Shown in pieces: positions 34,849 through 46,167 of a stretch of DNA of 64,000 bases; the stretch's first letter is position 1; the number at the start of each line of letters is the position of its first letter. A program made the translations under genes and the position numbers. Origin of the DNA: Annulohypoxylon bovei var. microspora (lineage: Eukaryota; Ascomycota; Sordariomycetes; Xylariales; Hypoxylaceae); NCBI GenBank assembly GCA_022836615.1, contig MU405232.1, forward strand, positions 1 through 64,000, read 5' to 3'. The notes under the pieces were generated by a model. It did not search any database, was not told where the DNA came from, and was given only the letters and a program-made list of their open reading frames with translations.

Positions 34849-35735
34849 ATTATTTATTTGAACTGCTTGTTCTTAAGGTAAACTTGATTGTGATAGAAGG
34901 CGCCTAATGGGAGGCTGAGCGGCGGCGTGTTGGAACTAAGACTCTTGGAGACTGAATCTGAATATAGCAATAGGTCATTGACTGTTCAATCAACAAGATG
35001 TTGGTACAGTTGGATGAAAATGGCCTTGTGGAATGGAGCTTGTTTTAATATGTACGTCGGAGATAGCTGTCCCCTTTTTTCTACGTCAGTATATAAAAAA
35101 GCCAGATTCTAAGTGTAGCCACAAACCATAACGCCACTAGGTAGGTAGTCATCAGACTTGTTTTGCCTACACTCCGTTTTATTGTGAGATAGTACAGTCA
35201 TCGATAGATACGTAAGAACTCTTGGCCGGGATATTTGCAGTTGAGTTAGTTCAGGAGGCGGTTCTGTGATCCCTCATCAACATTCCGTTTTAGGGGGTAA
35301 TGGTGATAAGTGATGTAATTCTTCAAGTGATTGATATCGGCTTTATGACTCTAGCAATGGACTATAGAATTATCGAGACGAGGTCGTTCTTAACCTACCT
35401 AGAAATCCAAATGTGGAAGTGTTGACCGTCAAAAGTATCTTAGCCTTCATTGCCTGCGCCTTCACTCTCTGGGGAGCTCACTTAAAGCTAGGTACCTAGG
35501 AAGACCCCCTCATAAGTCACTTCCTAAAAGATTCCAGTTATCAGTCATATAACCCAGGACTTTTTAATTCTATATAAAGCTGCCCACATACCTAGGTAAG
35601 TACCGAGAAGTGCATATTAAGATCATAGACTCATAAATATTCTCATACTGAGACTACAACATCTAATAGAGTCGTGAAGACCAGGAGGATGACTGATGAT
35701 ACTACGCCACCGACCCGTTCAGCGCTGTTTGGAGC
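34849..35735. other. Intergenic with CCTAGGTA-type words
   Basis: No gene is visible in 0.9 kb. Palindromic words occur at 35,488-35,500 (CTAGGTACCTAGG) and 35,588-35,599 (TACCTAGGTAAG). The stretch is downstream of the 5'-nucleotidase gene. Confidence 0.5.
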
Positions 35736-37482
35736 TCACGCCGACACGGTCGAATTGCTGCTATTTCCTGTAGTTGTGCTATTCGCGCTACCCTCAACAA
35801 TAGCGATTCGACCCTCGAGCTCAAAGTCGATCGGGCTATATTTCTTGATATAGTCCTCCAAGACCTCTTCCATCGTATCCAGGACAACCACATCCTCAAC
35901 CGGCACCATGATGTTGTCACCTCCACCAGCTACGAAATCAGCCGTGATAATCGTATAATCGGTCGCAGCATCGACGAGCTTATCGCCGATCGTGAGATGG
36001 ACGAGACGTTGGCCAACGGCATTGTTGGGATTGTACTCGACCTTGATGCCACGGCTAGCCTGGAAGAAGCTGGTAACTGCTTCTTGGTTGAACTGGTTGA
36101 CCTTGCTGACGAGGCCCTCGAAAATCTTCCATAGGTCCGCGCCGCTGTAGCTGACTTCGACCACGGCGTTGCCAAACGGAAAAGCCGTTATCACTTGTCC
36201 GCGCGTGATATTTCCCGCGTCGATGGTCGCACGTATACCGCCTGCGTTCACTAACGCAAAGGCGGCATCGCTACCGGCGTCAAGACGATACTGCAGAATT
36301 GCGCTAGACGAAGCGTTAGCAGGTTGCGAATACGACGACTACGATAATTACATGTAGATATAAAACTTACTCGGTAACTAAATCGCCTAAAGTGCACTCC
36401 TGCTGCTGACAAGTGGATTGGTCGAGCACGATGTTAGTGCTACCAACCTTTTCGGCAGCGAAGGCTTCGAATGGCTTTCTCCATTCATCAATCTGTGCCT
36501 GTAGACCTTCATCTTGCTTGGTGGTATTCGTCAGGTGAATTGGGGCGCCGTGGTAGGCAAGGATTTTACCCTCTGTATCGTAAGTAACATCGATATAACC
36601 CAAGTACTCTCCCCATCTGTAGGCCGTCACGATGAAGACCTCGTCTCCGTCCTTATTTGTCTCGATGGTAGGGTAAGGGCCTTTGGCACCTTCCATGTCT
36701 CCAAGAAGTGTATGGCTGTGACCGCCCATAATCAGATGAAGCCCAGTCGTCTCTTGGGCTAAAAGCTTGTCCTGGTCGTACCCGATGTGGGTGATAGCTG
36801 CAATACGGGTAATGTTCGTCGTACTACGGATTTCGTCGATCGAAGCCTGCACGGCAGCAATGGCGTCTGTAAACTTGGTACCATCACCAGGATCGCTGAT
36901 GCTAGCCGTGGTCTCAGTTGTTACACCAATGACGGCCAATTGGTATTCCTCAAAAATATGATATGGCTTGATGGTGGAGTTTAGCTTCTCGTTGTCTGAA
37001 ATGATGTTCGCAGATATGACTGGAAATGTTAAGTTCTTGATAAAATCTCCCAGTTGATCATCGCCACCGTCAAACTCATGGTTCCCTAGGGTCATGGCGT
37101 CGAAGCCTAGCTGGTTGAGAGTATCCGCGATCTTCTCTCCGCCATAGAAAGTGTAGAATAAAGTTCCCTGGAACTCATCACCCATGTTTAGCCATAAGCT
37201 GTCACTATGTTCCGGTCGCGTATCTTCAATGACCGTCTTCACACGTGCGTACCCTCCATAGCAGCCCTTTGAAGAATCCGTGCAGTCGGTGCCCGATGAG
37301 GCGAACTGGTCCAGGTGTGCATGTACATCATTGATATGGTAAAAAGAGATGTTATAGTTGCCATCTGCGTCAATGAAGCGCTTCGACAAACGTTTGCTGT
37401 ACAAAGAGTCCTCCGCCGAAGCCAATCCAGCTAAGCTGCTGGCAATGAAGACAAGGGCAGGGAGAGAAGTAGGGCGAACCAT
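35736..37482 (-). CDS. Secreted 5'-nucleotidase / metallophosphoesterase
   Basis: Exons 37,482-36,371 and 36,303-35,736 give 559 aa; the 67-nt intron keeps phase. A signal peptide (about 1-23, LPALVFIASSLAGLASA) precedes the metal-binding domain: HINDVHAH (49-56; D52, H54), NMGDEFQGT (99-107), GNHEFD (133-138), ITHIGYD (H232) and GGHSH (253-257). The C-terminal nucleotidase domain shows NAGGIRA, FPFGN and TADFVAGGGDN, the substrate-binding pattern. This matches the UshA/CD73-type family that removes phosphate from nucleotides outside the cell, providing phosphate and nucleosides. There are several NxT/S glycosylation sites. The tail is Ser/Thr/Asn-rich and lacks a hydrophobic GPI signal, so it is probably released or wall-bound. 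Confidence 0.92.
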
Positions 37483-39489
37483 CTTGATAAAGCTCAGCTA
37501 CCTAAGTAGGAGACCAACTGTGTCGCCTTACCGTACCCGAGATCGACTAATAGCGTAATGAGAAACTCACAATTCTCGGCCGCAAACCACCAACGGATCG
37601 TCCTTGTTCGCACGGAAAACTCGGGGTAGGTGCTGACTTTATGTAGCGAGCCGGGTTCACGATACGGATATCACTCAAGGCTTGGCACAGCTCCAGTGCT
37701 TCCCGAGCTTCCTTCCCAATGCGATCGTGTTGACCAAAGGGGCGGTACGCCACGGCAACACAACGAGCAATATTCCCACCATGCTACATGTACAACACAC
37801 TCACCTATCAGTTGCAGTAAAGCTAGAGTTGACCCAGATCACATTGGCGCCTGGGCTGTTTAACTCGATCTGCTCGATAAGCCAGGTACGGGCGATGTCA
37901 AGTCTTGGCGGCGAATACCAATCGCTCTTGAATTGCGAATCTTATTGGCACGTGGGAGGTCAAGCTTCAAAGACGTGCATGCGGATAGCATCAGACGGGC
38001 TTGGCACGTCCAGGGATCCATTCGCTGCTCGCCCGGCGGTCCTCATTGGGTAACATCCTGCGCACCTAAGACCTTCTAACTTGCTTATGAACTTCGGTTG
38101 ACGATAACCTCCCACGTGCGTTGAGTACTAGTACTGGCCAGCCAAGCTTTTATTTTATTTTCATGGCTCTTCTGATAATCTTGGCACATAGTCCTTATCA
38201 TTTGTTGACCTGTGCTAATGTCGACCAAGCAAAAAGAAAATTAGGATAGAAAAACCCAAGTTAGTATGTTGCGCAGACATGATCAACTTGGACAAAAAGG
38301 GGTGTCAGAGTTGGAGCCTCTGAACCGGCTATGGAGTGATCTATCGCTACGGCGACGTTCGAGGTAAACATAGCTCCGTACCTTATAGAAGGTCATTGAG
38401 ACCTCCTACCCTGAGTCTAACGATACGGTAGAAAAGCCGGCTTTAGATGGAATCTGGTTTCCTGAGTACACAAGTCAGTACACCTAATTTTCATAGGTAG
38501 TCTTATAATCGATAGGCATATAAAGGTCAACATTGGCAATTAGAACAGCGATTGATACTGTCGCGTGCTCTGTTGCCTTATGCAGCGAGAGATCACATCG
38601 GAGATGGCGCCAGACTCAGACTCGACAAGATGACGTGAGACCAACCAACTAGCCTCGGAAGCGTTCTGAAGTCTACGTTACATTTCAACTTCTAGAGCCA
38701 CCATAGAACTTATGGTGTGATGGAGCCTTGAAGGTAAGCGAGGTACGTTTTGTTTTGAATTGCTGTTCTTCTCAAGACACTTCAGGCGAAGCCCGATACA
38801 TCGGTATAATTTATAGAATCTAGATTCTACAGGTAAGTGGACTATCATATCTAGAAAATAGCTATCAGTAAACGCTTGCTTTTATGAGTCGCAGGAATAT
38901 GATAGGCATGACATACTACGTCACAGGCTGCGCGATCAGATAAACGTATTGTATGATCGGCAATCGGAAGGCGTTTTGAGGCTGAAACGGTTTAAGACCA
39001 GAAAGGAAGGGTGATTCAGTAGCCGCCGGTTATCACGGCTGGCGTTACGCAGGTGGCTTAGCCTTTTTAACGCTCTCGACGTGCGATTTTACCGCGCGTT
39101 AGTGATGCCAGAGGATGTATCCATTCCTAGAAAACTTTACTGTTAGTATGATGCATTGGTCGCGTTTCTGTGGCATTGAGAGTTGCATGTCTTGGCAAAA
39201 TGCGGAACGAGAGGAGGCCCTTGTGAAGATCATCATACCTCAGACGAGTATGGGGAAACTCTATCATAATGAAAGGTTATCCATGTTCATGCACTAAAAC
39301 CTATATCAAGTCAAGTTAGACAATACTGAATATTGCAATCCTTCCATGTTGGAATTCACAAGATACCAAGGTCCTTATCTGCCTCATAGTTCTTGTCATC
39401 GGCCCTATAGTCATGTCCGAAAATGGAAAGCTGGTAAGAGATCATAGGTGAAATCTAGGTAAATCTTCCACTAATCAGGCTGCACAATA
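37483..39489. other. Gene-free interval, left part
   Basis: This 2-kb interval holds the nucleotidase promoter and ordinary-composition DNA. Open frames such as 37,682-38,053 (+, 123 codons) have no domain, signal peptide or convincing start context. I find no coding gene, tRNA or repeat in it. Confidence 0.5.
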
Positions 39490-39703
39490 CCTGGGCAGAA
39501 GGGCGTCAGGAAAAGTGCAGACAGTGGGTGTACACAGTCCAGAACACTGTATGTTATATATCCTTTGCACTACCTCTTGAGGTAACTTACACGAAATATG
39601 GCTGGCAATAGTGGTAATTAGATAATCAGGGGATAGCTTTTGGAACGTGCGAGATACTGTATACCTGCACTGTCTGCACTTTTCCTGACGCTATTCTGCT
39701 GGG
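39490..39703. mobile_element. Short TIR element (MITE-like), 214 bp
   Basis: The ends are inverted copies: left CCTGGGCAGAAGGGCGTCAG and right (reverse complement) CCCAGCAGAATAGCGTCAG, both followed by GAAAAGTGCAGACAGTG. TA dinucleotides flank both ends (39,488-39,489 and 39,704-39,705), as expected for Tc1/mariner-type duplications. There is no coding capacity and no RIP-like composition. Confidence 0.78.
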
Positions 39704-41565
39704 TAAAAAAAAATGAAAATGTCGCAATGCGAGATAACACTCAACAAGGATACGATTACACGAGAGGCGAGTTGTATTTTATCAAAATGAAGCAGAGATC
39801 ATAACATTGTGGAAGATTAGGATGGGAAGATAAAAAGGCTAAATTACATAAAATCCGCCCAATGGAATAGACCCGCTTAGTCTCTATGCTTAAGTAAACA
39901 CATGCTTAGATATGCATTTAAACACGTATTTAATTGAGACCCCTGTAAAGCCAATTATCCATTAGCCAAGTTAAAGTTCTGGAACACGATTGTTTTTTGA
40001 AAGCCGACTGGAGAAGACTGGAGAATAAATGCGCTTGTTGAAACGAGCAAAAGGAGGCGCAGCCTTCTCGTAATACGCATTGCATTGGGGTGTTTTACTT
40101 GGATGAGGAACGGTGTAATTTACTGGAGCCAGATGATTGTTTAATCGGCGGTGGCTTTCATATATCATATCACGTCAAAAGAAATTAGGTGGTTCGTTGT
40201 CATGATCTAATTGACATTTGTCGGTATCTGAGATGGAATGTTGCAGCTCACAGGTACGTACCTAAGTAGGTAGGTGCTAAGCAAACGATTTCCAGGTTCC
40301 TGCATTGGCTTGCAGGATGGATGAATTGACATCCATTCAACCCCGCGAATGGCGCGTACAATGGATTTGTACTCGACTAAATGTATGGGGGGCATGTACA
40401 ACCCTTCAAAAATGGTAGGTCATTGATAATACGTATTCGTATCTCGGTAACCAATAATGAATCACCCTTGGCCGAAGTTCGCTTCGTCGTCACTTCTTCT
40501 TTTGCTTTAATGTTCTCATTCATTTATGGCAATTCACAAACAATACACATTATGTACCTCGTAGGTATTTTTAGAGTTTCCTGGCTATGTGTTTAATGTT
40601 CCCACCCTTTCTTGCCTTTCTTTTTTCGACGGGGACAAGGATGTTTAAGGGGACTCGTGTTTTCTCCTCCGTTTATTGGATGTTGGTATTTTAGTATACG
40701 TACATTTTATGCACTAAGAGGAAACTAAGAAGATAATCGATAAGATATTAACAATTTATCCAGTAGGTACCTCCACCAGTCCACCCAACCATCAACGCTA
40801 CCCTCCTTTTCTTTTTTTTCTATCAGTACATATATACAACATCTACATGCATTGTTACGAAGTGGTTGGAGATTGCCCACTTCTAACCTCCTATTAATCA
40901 TTTAGGTTGCTTGGTTGCCACCTTGGCCTAGCTTGGATCTTGCATTGATAAAAACATCCTGGTCACCTAAAGGTCTAAAACCTGTTTAACTTTCTCTGAT
41001 TCTCGTTTTCCAGTTCTATTCTTCATCCTTTCTTCTCTCGCTTTTCAGACAAATAGCCAATGCAGTAAGAGTCACTGGGTAGTCTCTCAACGAAAGCGAC
41101 CTTTCTTCCTTTCGCTCATAAACACCATCGTGCCGTGCTGTGTCGTGATACTCAGCTATTAGCTACAAGCCACAGAAGTGCCGGGAGAGTCTCGCCTGAA
41201 TCGCCAGAATTAGAACACTATAACGGACTATTCCGCATACCCCTTTCCCCTGGATCTACAATACGCGTATAATCAGATCCGATTCTCCACCACAATCCAC
41301 TGGCTTTATAGTTCGCTTCCCATCCTAAGACGCCAATAGCTTAGCTACAAGCTCGAGACGGATAATCACTTGGACCATAAAGTTCCCTATAGAACTGGCA
41401 CTTAATATCTACATTCCCAACAATCTTCTGCCGGCCGAAACTTATCTTCATTCATTTGAAATTTATTCTTTGTTTTTGGTGGCAGGACTTCCATACCACT
41501 TTTTGTCGCCTATCCCATCCAGACGATTATCTTACTAAGGAACCTACGAGAGGAACATTATCAAC
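39704..41565. other. Gene-free interval, right part, with CT-rich leader
   Basis: No gene is seen. From about 40,800 to 41,565 the DNA is rich in C/T tracts (for example 40,803-40,822 and 41,010-41,045), as in long fungal promoters and 5' untranslated leaders. It runs straight into the ATG of the BAR-domain gene at 41,566. Confidence 0.5.
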
Positions 41566-43112
41566 ATGAACTTCACCAAGAAATTCGACCGTGCCTTCCA
41601 ATGGGCCGGTGAAAAGATGGGCCATGACGCCAAGACGAGTCAGTCAGACGAATTCAGAAGCCTGGAGACGGAGATGGCTTTACGACATGACGGTATGATA
41701 CTACCACTAATCGTTATTATCCCTACCATTCATGATTCCTAACATAATTTGTGCATCTATACAGGCTACGAACGTCTACAGAGATCTACAAACACCTACA
41801 TCAAGTCGCTTTCCCGCCGAGGCGAGACCTTCGAAGACAAGGAGAAGGGTCTACCTGTTAGTTACTTAGGTCGGACAATGATAAGTCATGGCGAAGACTT
41901 CGAGGCGGAGTCAGAATTCGGCAATTGCTTAATCGGTATGTCTATTCTGAAAGGGATATTATGAACTATCGCTGACCTAGGGACTATTATATAGCAATGG
42001 GCAGAGCCAATGAACGTGTTGCTGGCATCCAAGAGACGTATGTTACACATGCTACGTCTTACTGGCTAGAAGGATTGGAACGATCATTGGCCATGATGAA
42101 GGAATATCAGGTTTGTCCCTCTAGACTCTTATTTGGGTATGTTTTCCATGGCTAATGCGTGATCAATTAGTCTGCTCGCAAGAAGCTCGAGAGTCGACGT
42201 CTCACGTATGATTCAAGCATGATCAAGATGCAGAAGGCTAAAAAGGAGGATTTCAAGTTGGAAGATGAACTCCGAACTGCGAAAGCCAAATACGAAGAGT
42301 CATCCGAGGATGTCCTTCGACGCATGCAAGACATTAAGGAGGCAGAGGCCGACTCTGTTCGTGATCTTACAGGTTTCCTAGATTGTGAACTCGACTACTA
42401 TGAACGCTGTGCCGAAGAACTTCGACGTGTAAAGCAGGAATGGGTGGCTGGCCAGGGTCAATCAAACGGCCCTCGTTCTTCCGAGCTTAGCGTCCCACGC
42501 CGACTTCCGAACAGGAGTAGAAGCAACACAGCCCATTCGGTCTCAGAGCGCAACGATCGCACTGAACGATGGGCTACCCGACAGGACATCTCCGAGCAGG
42601 ACGAACTTGCCGCTGAACCCGTGCGTATGCCTATACGCTCAAGCCCCTACCGTGGCGGCGGGTCAGTGACGCCCGATGCACCAAGGCCAACCATCAGTCG
42701 TACCTCTACCCATAGCGGAGCTTTTGAAGGACCATCTTCGAGGCAATCATCGTACCGTGAGCCTCCACCGCTACCCGAAACCTTACGCAAAACACAAGTC
42801 GCGCCACCGCCAAACGTGGGATCTCTTCGCAATAACCTGCGCCCGGTGAACAGGATTCAGACGAACCAGAATTTGAGCCCTGATGCCTATGCGGATGAGT
42901 ATGATACGGCAACTAGCAGCGGCAGTCCCGAGTATGACCGTAGCGAAAGCCCAGCAACGAGCTATGGAAGTCTAAGCCGCAGTACTAGTAATAACGGCTT
43001 GCGCCCAACGGCATCAGTAGGGGCTACAAAGAAGGCGCCTCCGCCGCCGCCACCAAGCAGAGCTAAGAAGCCAGCACCACCTGTCCCTGCGAGACGGGAG
43101 TTCGGATACTAA
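41566..43112 (+). CDS. BAR-domain protein with proline-rich C-terminus
   Basis: Exons 41,566-41,692, 41,765-41,935, 41,995-42,110 and 42,171-43,112 give 451 aa with consistent phases. The N-terminal 1-260 region is a long helical BAR domain: FDRAFQWAGEKMG, QETYVTHATSYWLEGLERSL, then charged coiled-coil stretches and DCELDYYERCAEELRRVKQEW. BAR dimers bind and curve membranes, so a role in endocytosis or vesicle traffic is expected. The C-terminal half is disordered, Ser/Arg/Pro-rich, with polyproline ligands for SH3 domains (APPPPPPSRAKKPAPPVPARR). It has no SH3 domain of its own, unlike Rvs167. The 5' region is long and CT-rich. Confidence 0.9.
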
Positions 43113-43709
43113 GGTTGCAATGTATCCTGGTATACTGCATCATACTCAAGAATGGTTCATAACACGTGGGCCTTTATAGCGGGTATTCAAATAGACATGG
43201 GAGGATACGCGTGTAATTGCATATAATCCGGGGTGGATTCTGTTCTCAAGGGCAACAAGCAATATTCATCGGGTTGACGGGTAATCTGGCTGCGTGGGCG
43301 TTAGGCGCATTTTTATGTTATAGACTACATCGTGAGCGTCTATTTGAAGACGATTAGACGAGAGCAGATTCATGGACTGGCTCCTTTGTTTTGCTCTGAA
43401 TTTCTTGTAATTTGATGTGACCTGATCCTATGATACGGGTGTCGGGGTGTCATTCGTAATATAGCCGGATATCTACATGTAGTACGGCATATTGATATTA
43501 AATACATCGTCGTACGACACATTGTAGGACAGGTTGGAGTGAAATCCAACGACTCGTCAGGGGTGAAATGTAGTATTAAAGGTCGCATATTTCCCATCTC
43601 TATACACAGGACGAAAACCGTAGAATTCGATATCGATGTTTTCCTCCAGGCGAGATGACTTCGGCGTCTAGGAATCCGGCCCCATGACCGTATCTCTACC
43701 TGCCTAGTC
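43113..43709. other. Convergent intergenic region
   Basis: This lies between the 3' ends of the BAR gene (+) and dioxygenase gene (-). No gene is visible; the 75-codon - frame at 43,370-43,597 is not supported. Confidence 0.5.
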
Positions 43710-45144
43710 TCACGCCAGTAGTGCGATGTGTTTCAACTCGCTGTCTCAAGTCAGCCGCACGCCCATCTCCAGGAACGAAAGTCGAAGACAACCAGCAAGA
43801 CCAAGCAGGTAGAAAGGGAAAATAGAGGAACTTACTTCTGCACCTGCTGCCCGACCTTCATGGGCTCATACGCGACCTCGTCGCCCTCGTCGCGGCCCAG
43901 ATCGAAATTCGCCGCGCGCACGGCCCTCGCCTGGTCGGCGAGCGCGGGGATGGGCGCGAGGTCGTAGTCGCTGCCGAGGTGCCAGAAGAAGGTGCTGCTG
44001 ATGCGGACGAGCGGGCGGTCGGGGAAGTCGCGGCGGCGGGCGGCGACGGAGCGCAGCGTGGCGTCGTTGACGACGACCTCGTGGTAGCCGGCCTTGACGA
44101 GCCCGCCCGTCAGGTGCTCGAGCTGCTTGCCGGCCTGCACGAGCAGGTAGGTGCCGGAGCGGCCCGGGGGCGCGCGCGGGATGGCGACGGCGATGCGCCG
44201 CCCCGTGTTGCGCGCCCACACGTGCAGCCCCGCGTACCGCGACCGCCCGTGGATCGTCAGGAAGTTCAGGTCCGTGTGGAAGCCCGCCAGGATCGTGTCC
44301 TTGGCGCCGTACTTCTGCAGGTCCGAGGCTGTCGGAGCCAGGAGGTGGGGGCTGGGTAGGTGTGAGTTTTGCGGGTTAAGATATTTCAGGGGCTTGGGGG
44401 TGCTGGGTAGAAGGCGTAGGCCGCTAAAAGAACTTACCCGTAACGCCCGGCGTCGGCGAAGGTCTCGGCTGGAAGCCCCATGCCGACTGCAGCCATTTCT
44501 GCAAGCCCTGAGACGCTGTTTCACAGTGGTATCGGGTTAGCTACATCACTTTTCACCGCAGAATAAAAAGATCATAGGCAGACTATAATCACTCACGCGC
44601 TCTTCATGCTCTTCCCCCACGTCTCCATAATCGGTGTCCACCTCTCCCTTATATCCGAGGCCTCGGGGATCACATTCTCGGCATTCAGCCCCGGAAACTG
44701 CGTGGCATAAGGTGCCGGCTCGCCCATCCGCCAGAAGAAGCGACACTTGGGATCGGGCTGATGGCCGGCGATATCCAGGGGCCTCTCGGCAGGCGCCAAG
44801 CGCTCGATGACGCGCAGGCACGGCTCGTCGACGGCGCACTTAGGCTTCTCGGTGTTCTCCAAGGTGACGCCGACCTGGTACCCGAGCTCGGGGCGCTCGT
44901 CGCGCGTCAGCGCCTCGGCCGGCTGCGCGAAGTAGTCCTCGAGCAGGTCCAGGAACGCCTCGTTGTCCGACTCCGACACCCGCGAGTCGTGGAGCACCAG
45001 CGCCCCGTACGTGATCAGAGCGCGGGCCGCGCGCGCGCTCTCCTCCTGCACGGCGGGGCTAGAGACCGGGTTATTGAGGTAGACGTCTAGGTCGATGACG
45101 GGGAGGTCCATCGACGGCTCCTCTGCTGCTACGAGTTCGGCCAT
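43710..45144 (-). CDS. 2-oxoglutarate/Fe(II)-dependent dioxygenase, isopenicillin-N-synthase-like
   Basis: Exons 45,144-44,597, 44,515-44,438, 44,351-43,836 and a 31-nt last exon 43,740-43,710 give 390 aa. The non-haem dioxygenase N-terminal region (LPVIDLDVYL) starts at about residue 14. The jelly-roll iron site is visible: FHTDLNFL (H234, D236), a distal H299 in GYHEVVVND and the 2-oxoglutarate Arg in RPLVRIS (R325, S327). This fits the fungal clade often annotated as thymine-dioxygenase-like or isopenicillin-N-synthase-like; substrate is unknown. Without the final intron it would stop two codons after VGQQV; splicing gives VQNELKHIALLA, closer to what I recall of relatives. The gene is very GC-rich. 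Confidence 0.86.
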
Positions 45145-46167
45145 CGTGGTGTTCTGCGCTACGCGTTTTCCCTTCCGTTTCCGATTGAGAATGCCCTACT
45201 TACCTAGGCGAGCAAAAAGAGGGTCTTGACTATTGGACCAATACTTGAAGTGGAAAAGTTTAGAAGTTGAACTTTTCGAGGATCGCGATGCCTTTAAGTT
45301 TCATATCACATGGCGATGTAAGTAGCATCAGCTGAGGTTCTTATCGTTCGTTCGCACCTACCTGCGTAGCAACTGGACGGATCATGCGGACCAATTGGAG
45401 CAAACGCTGACCTGCTAAATATTTATACCTGCCCCTTTAGCTGGAAATCGCCGGCTATAGCCGGTCTCCGTTGCTTGCTGGATTCGTGGGAGATAACCCC
45501 TTAAAAAAATGAAAACACCATGTTTGAAACTCTTCTCAATCTTTATTTTTATATATAATATCACGCGGAAACTCGTGAACGAACCACTGTATTTTGGATG
45601 ATAAATGAAGATCGTTACATTTACCTATTAATACTCCTTTTTTGAACACTAAGATTAGTAAGCAAATGTCTACCTAGGTAACTACCTAGGTATGAATCAC
45701 AAGCTTCATTATCATTTCTTTTGGGAGTTTAAGATACTAATCGTAAATACCCATTTAAAAAATCGTAAGCAATAGAAATACTTGGAAAGTTATTAAATGA
45801 GCTCCTCTATTAGCTTTCTATCTAATCCCACTATATCCCTTGAACGTATACACACGCCCATAGGTAGGAATATATTAGAGTAAGCCTTCACTATGAGGGC
45901 CTTTCTATTATCCATTTATCACGTCTTTCCTCCAGAGCCTATCTCCATCCTGTTCCTAACATTTCTTATACCTGGTATCTACCTATATTCGTGTTTCTTA
46001 GATTCCATACACCTTTCTATTAGGAAACTCAACTCATATCTATGAATATGAATATAATTGATTAGGCCAGTTTAGATTCTGGCTTACCAGCCACTATCGA
46101 TGGTACCGAAACCATAGCCTTCGGCGCACAAGAGCAATCAGATGCCGAGAAGCGAACCACGTCAGCA
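45145..46167. other. Divergent promoter region, dioxygenase / Clr5 gene
   Basis: This 1-kb intergenic stretch includes palindromic TACCTAGGTAACTACCTAGG at 45,671-45,690. No gene is visible. Confidence 0.5.

Noticed and set aside
37682..38053. 123-codon + strand frame as a gene
   Set aside because: No domain, odd composition, no supporting neighbours or introns.
43866..45090. Arg/Ala-rich frames around the dioxygenase gene
   Set aside because: Other-frame readings of a very GC-rich gene.
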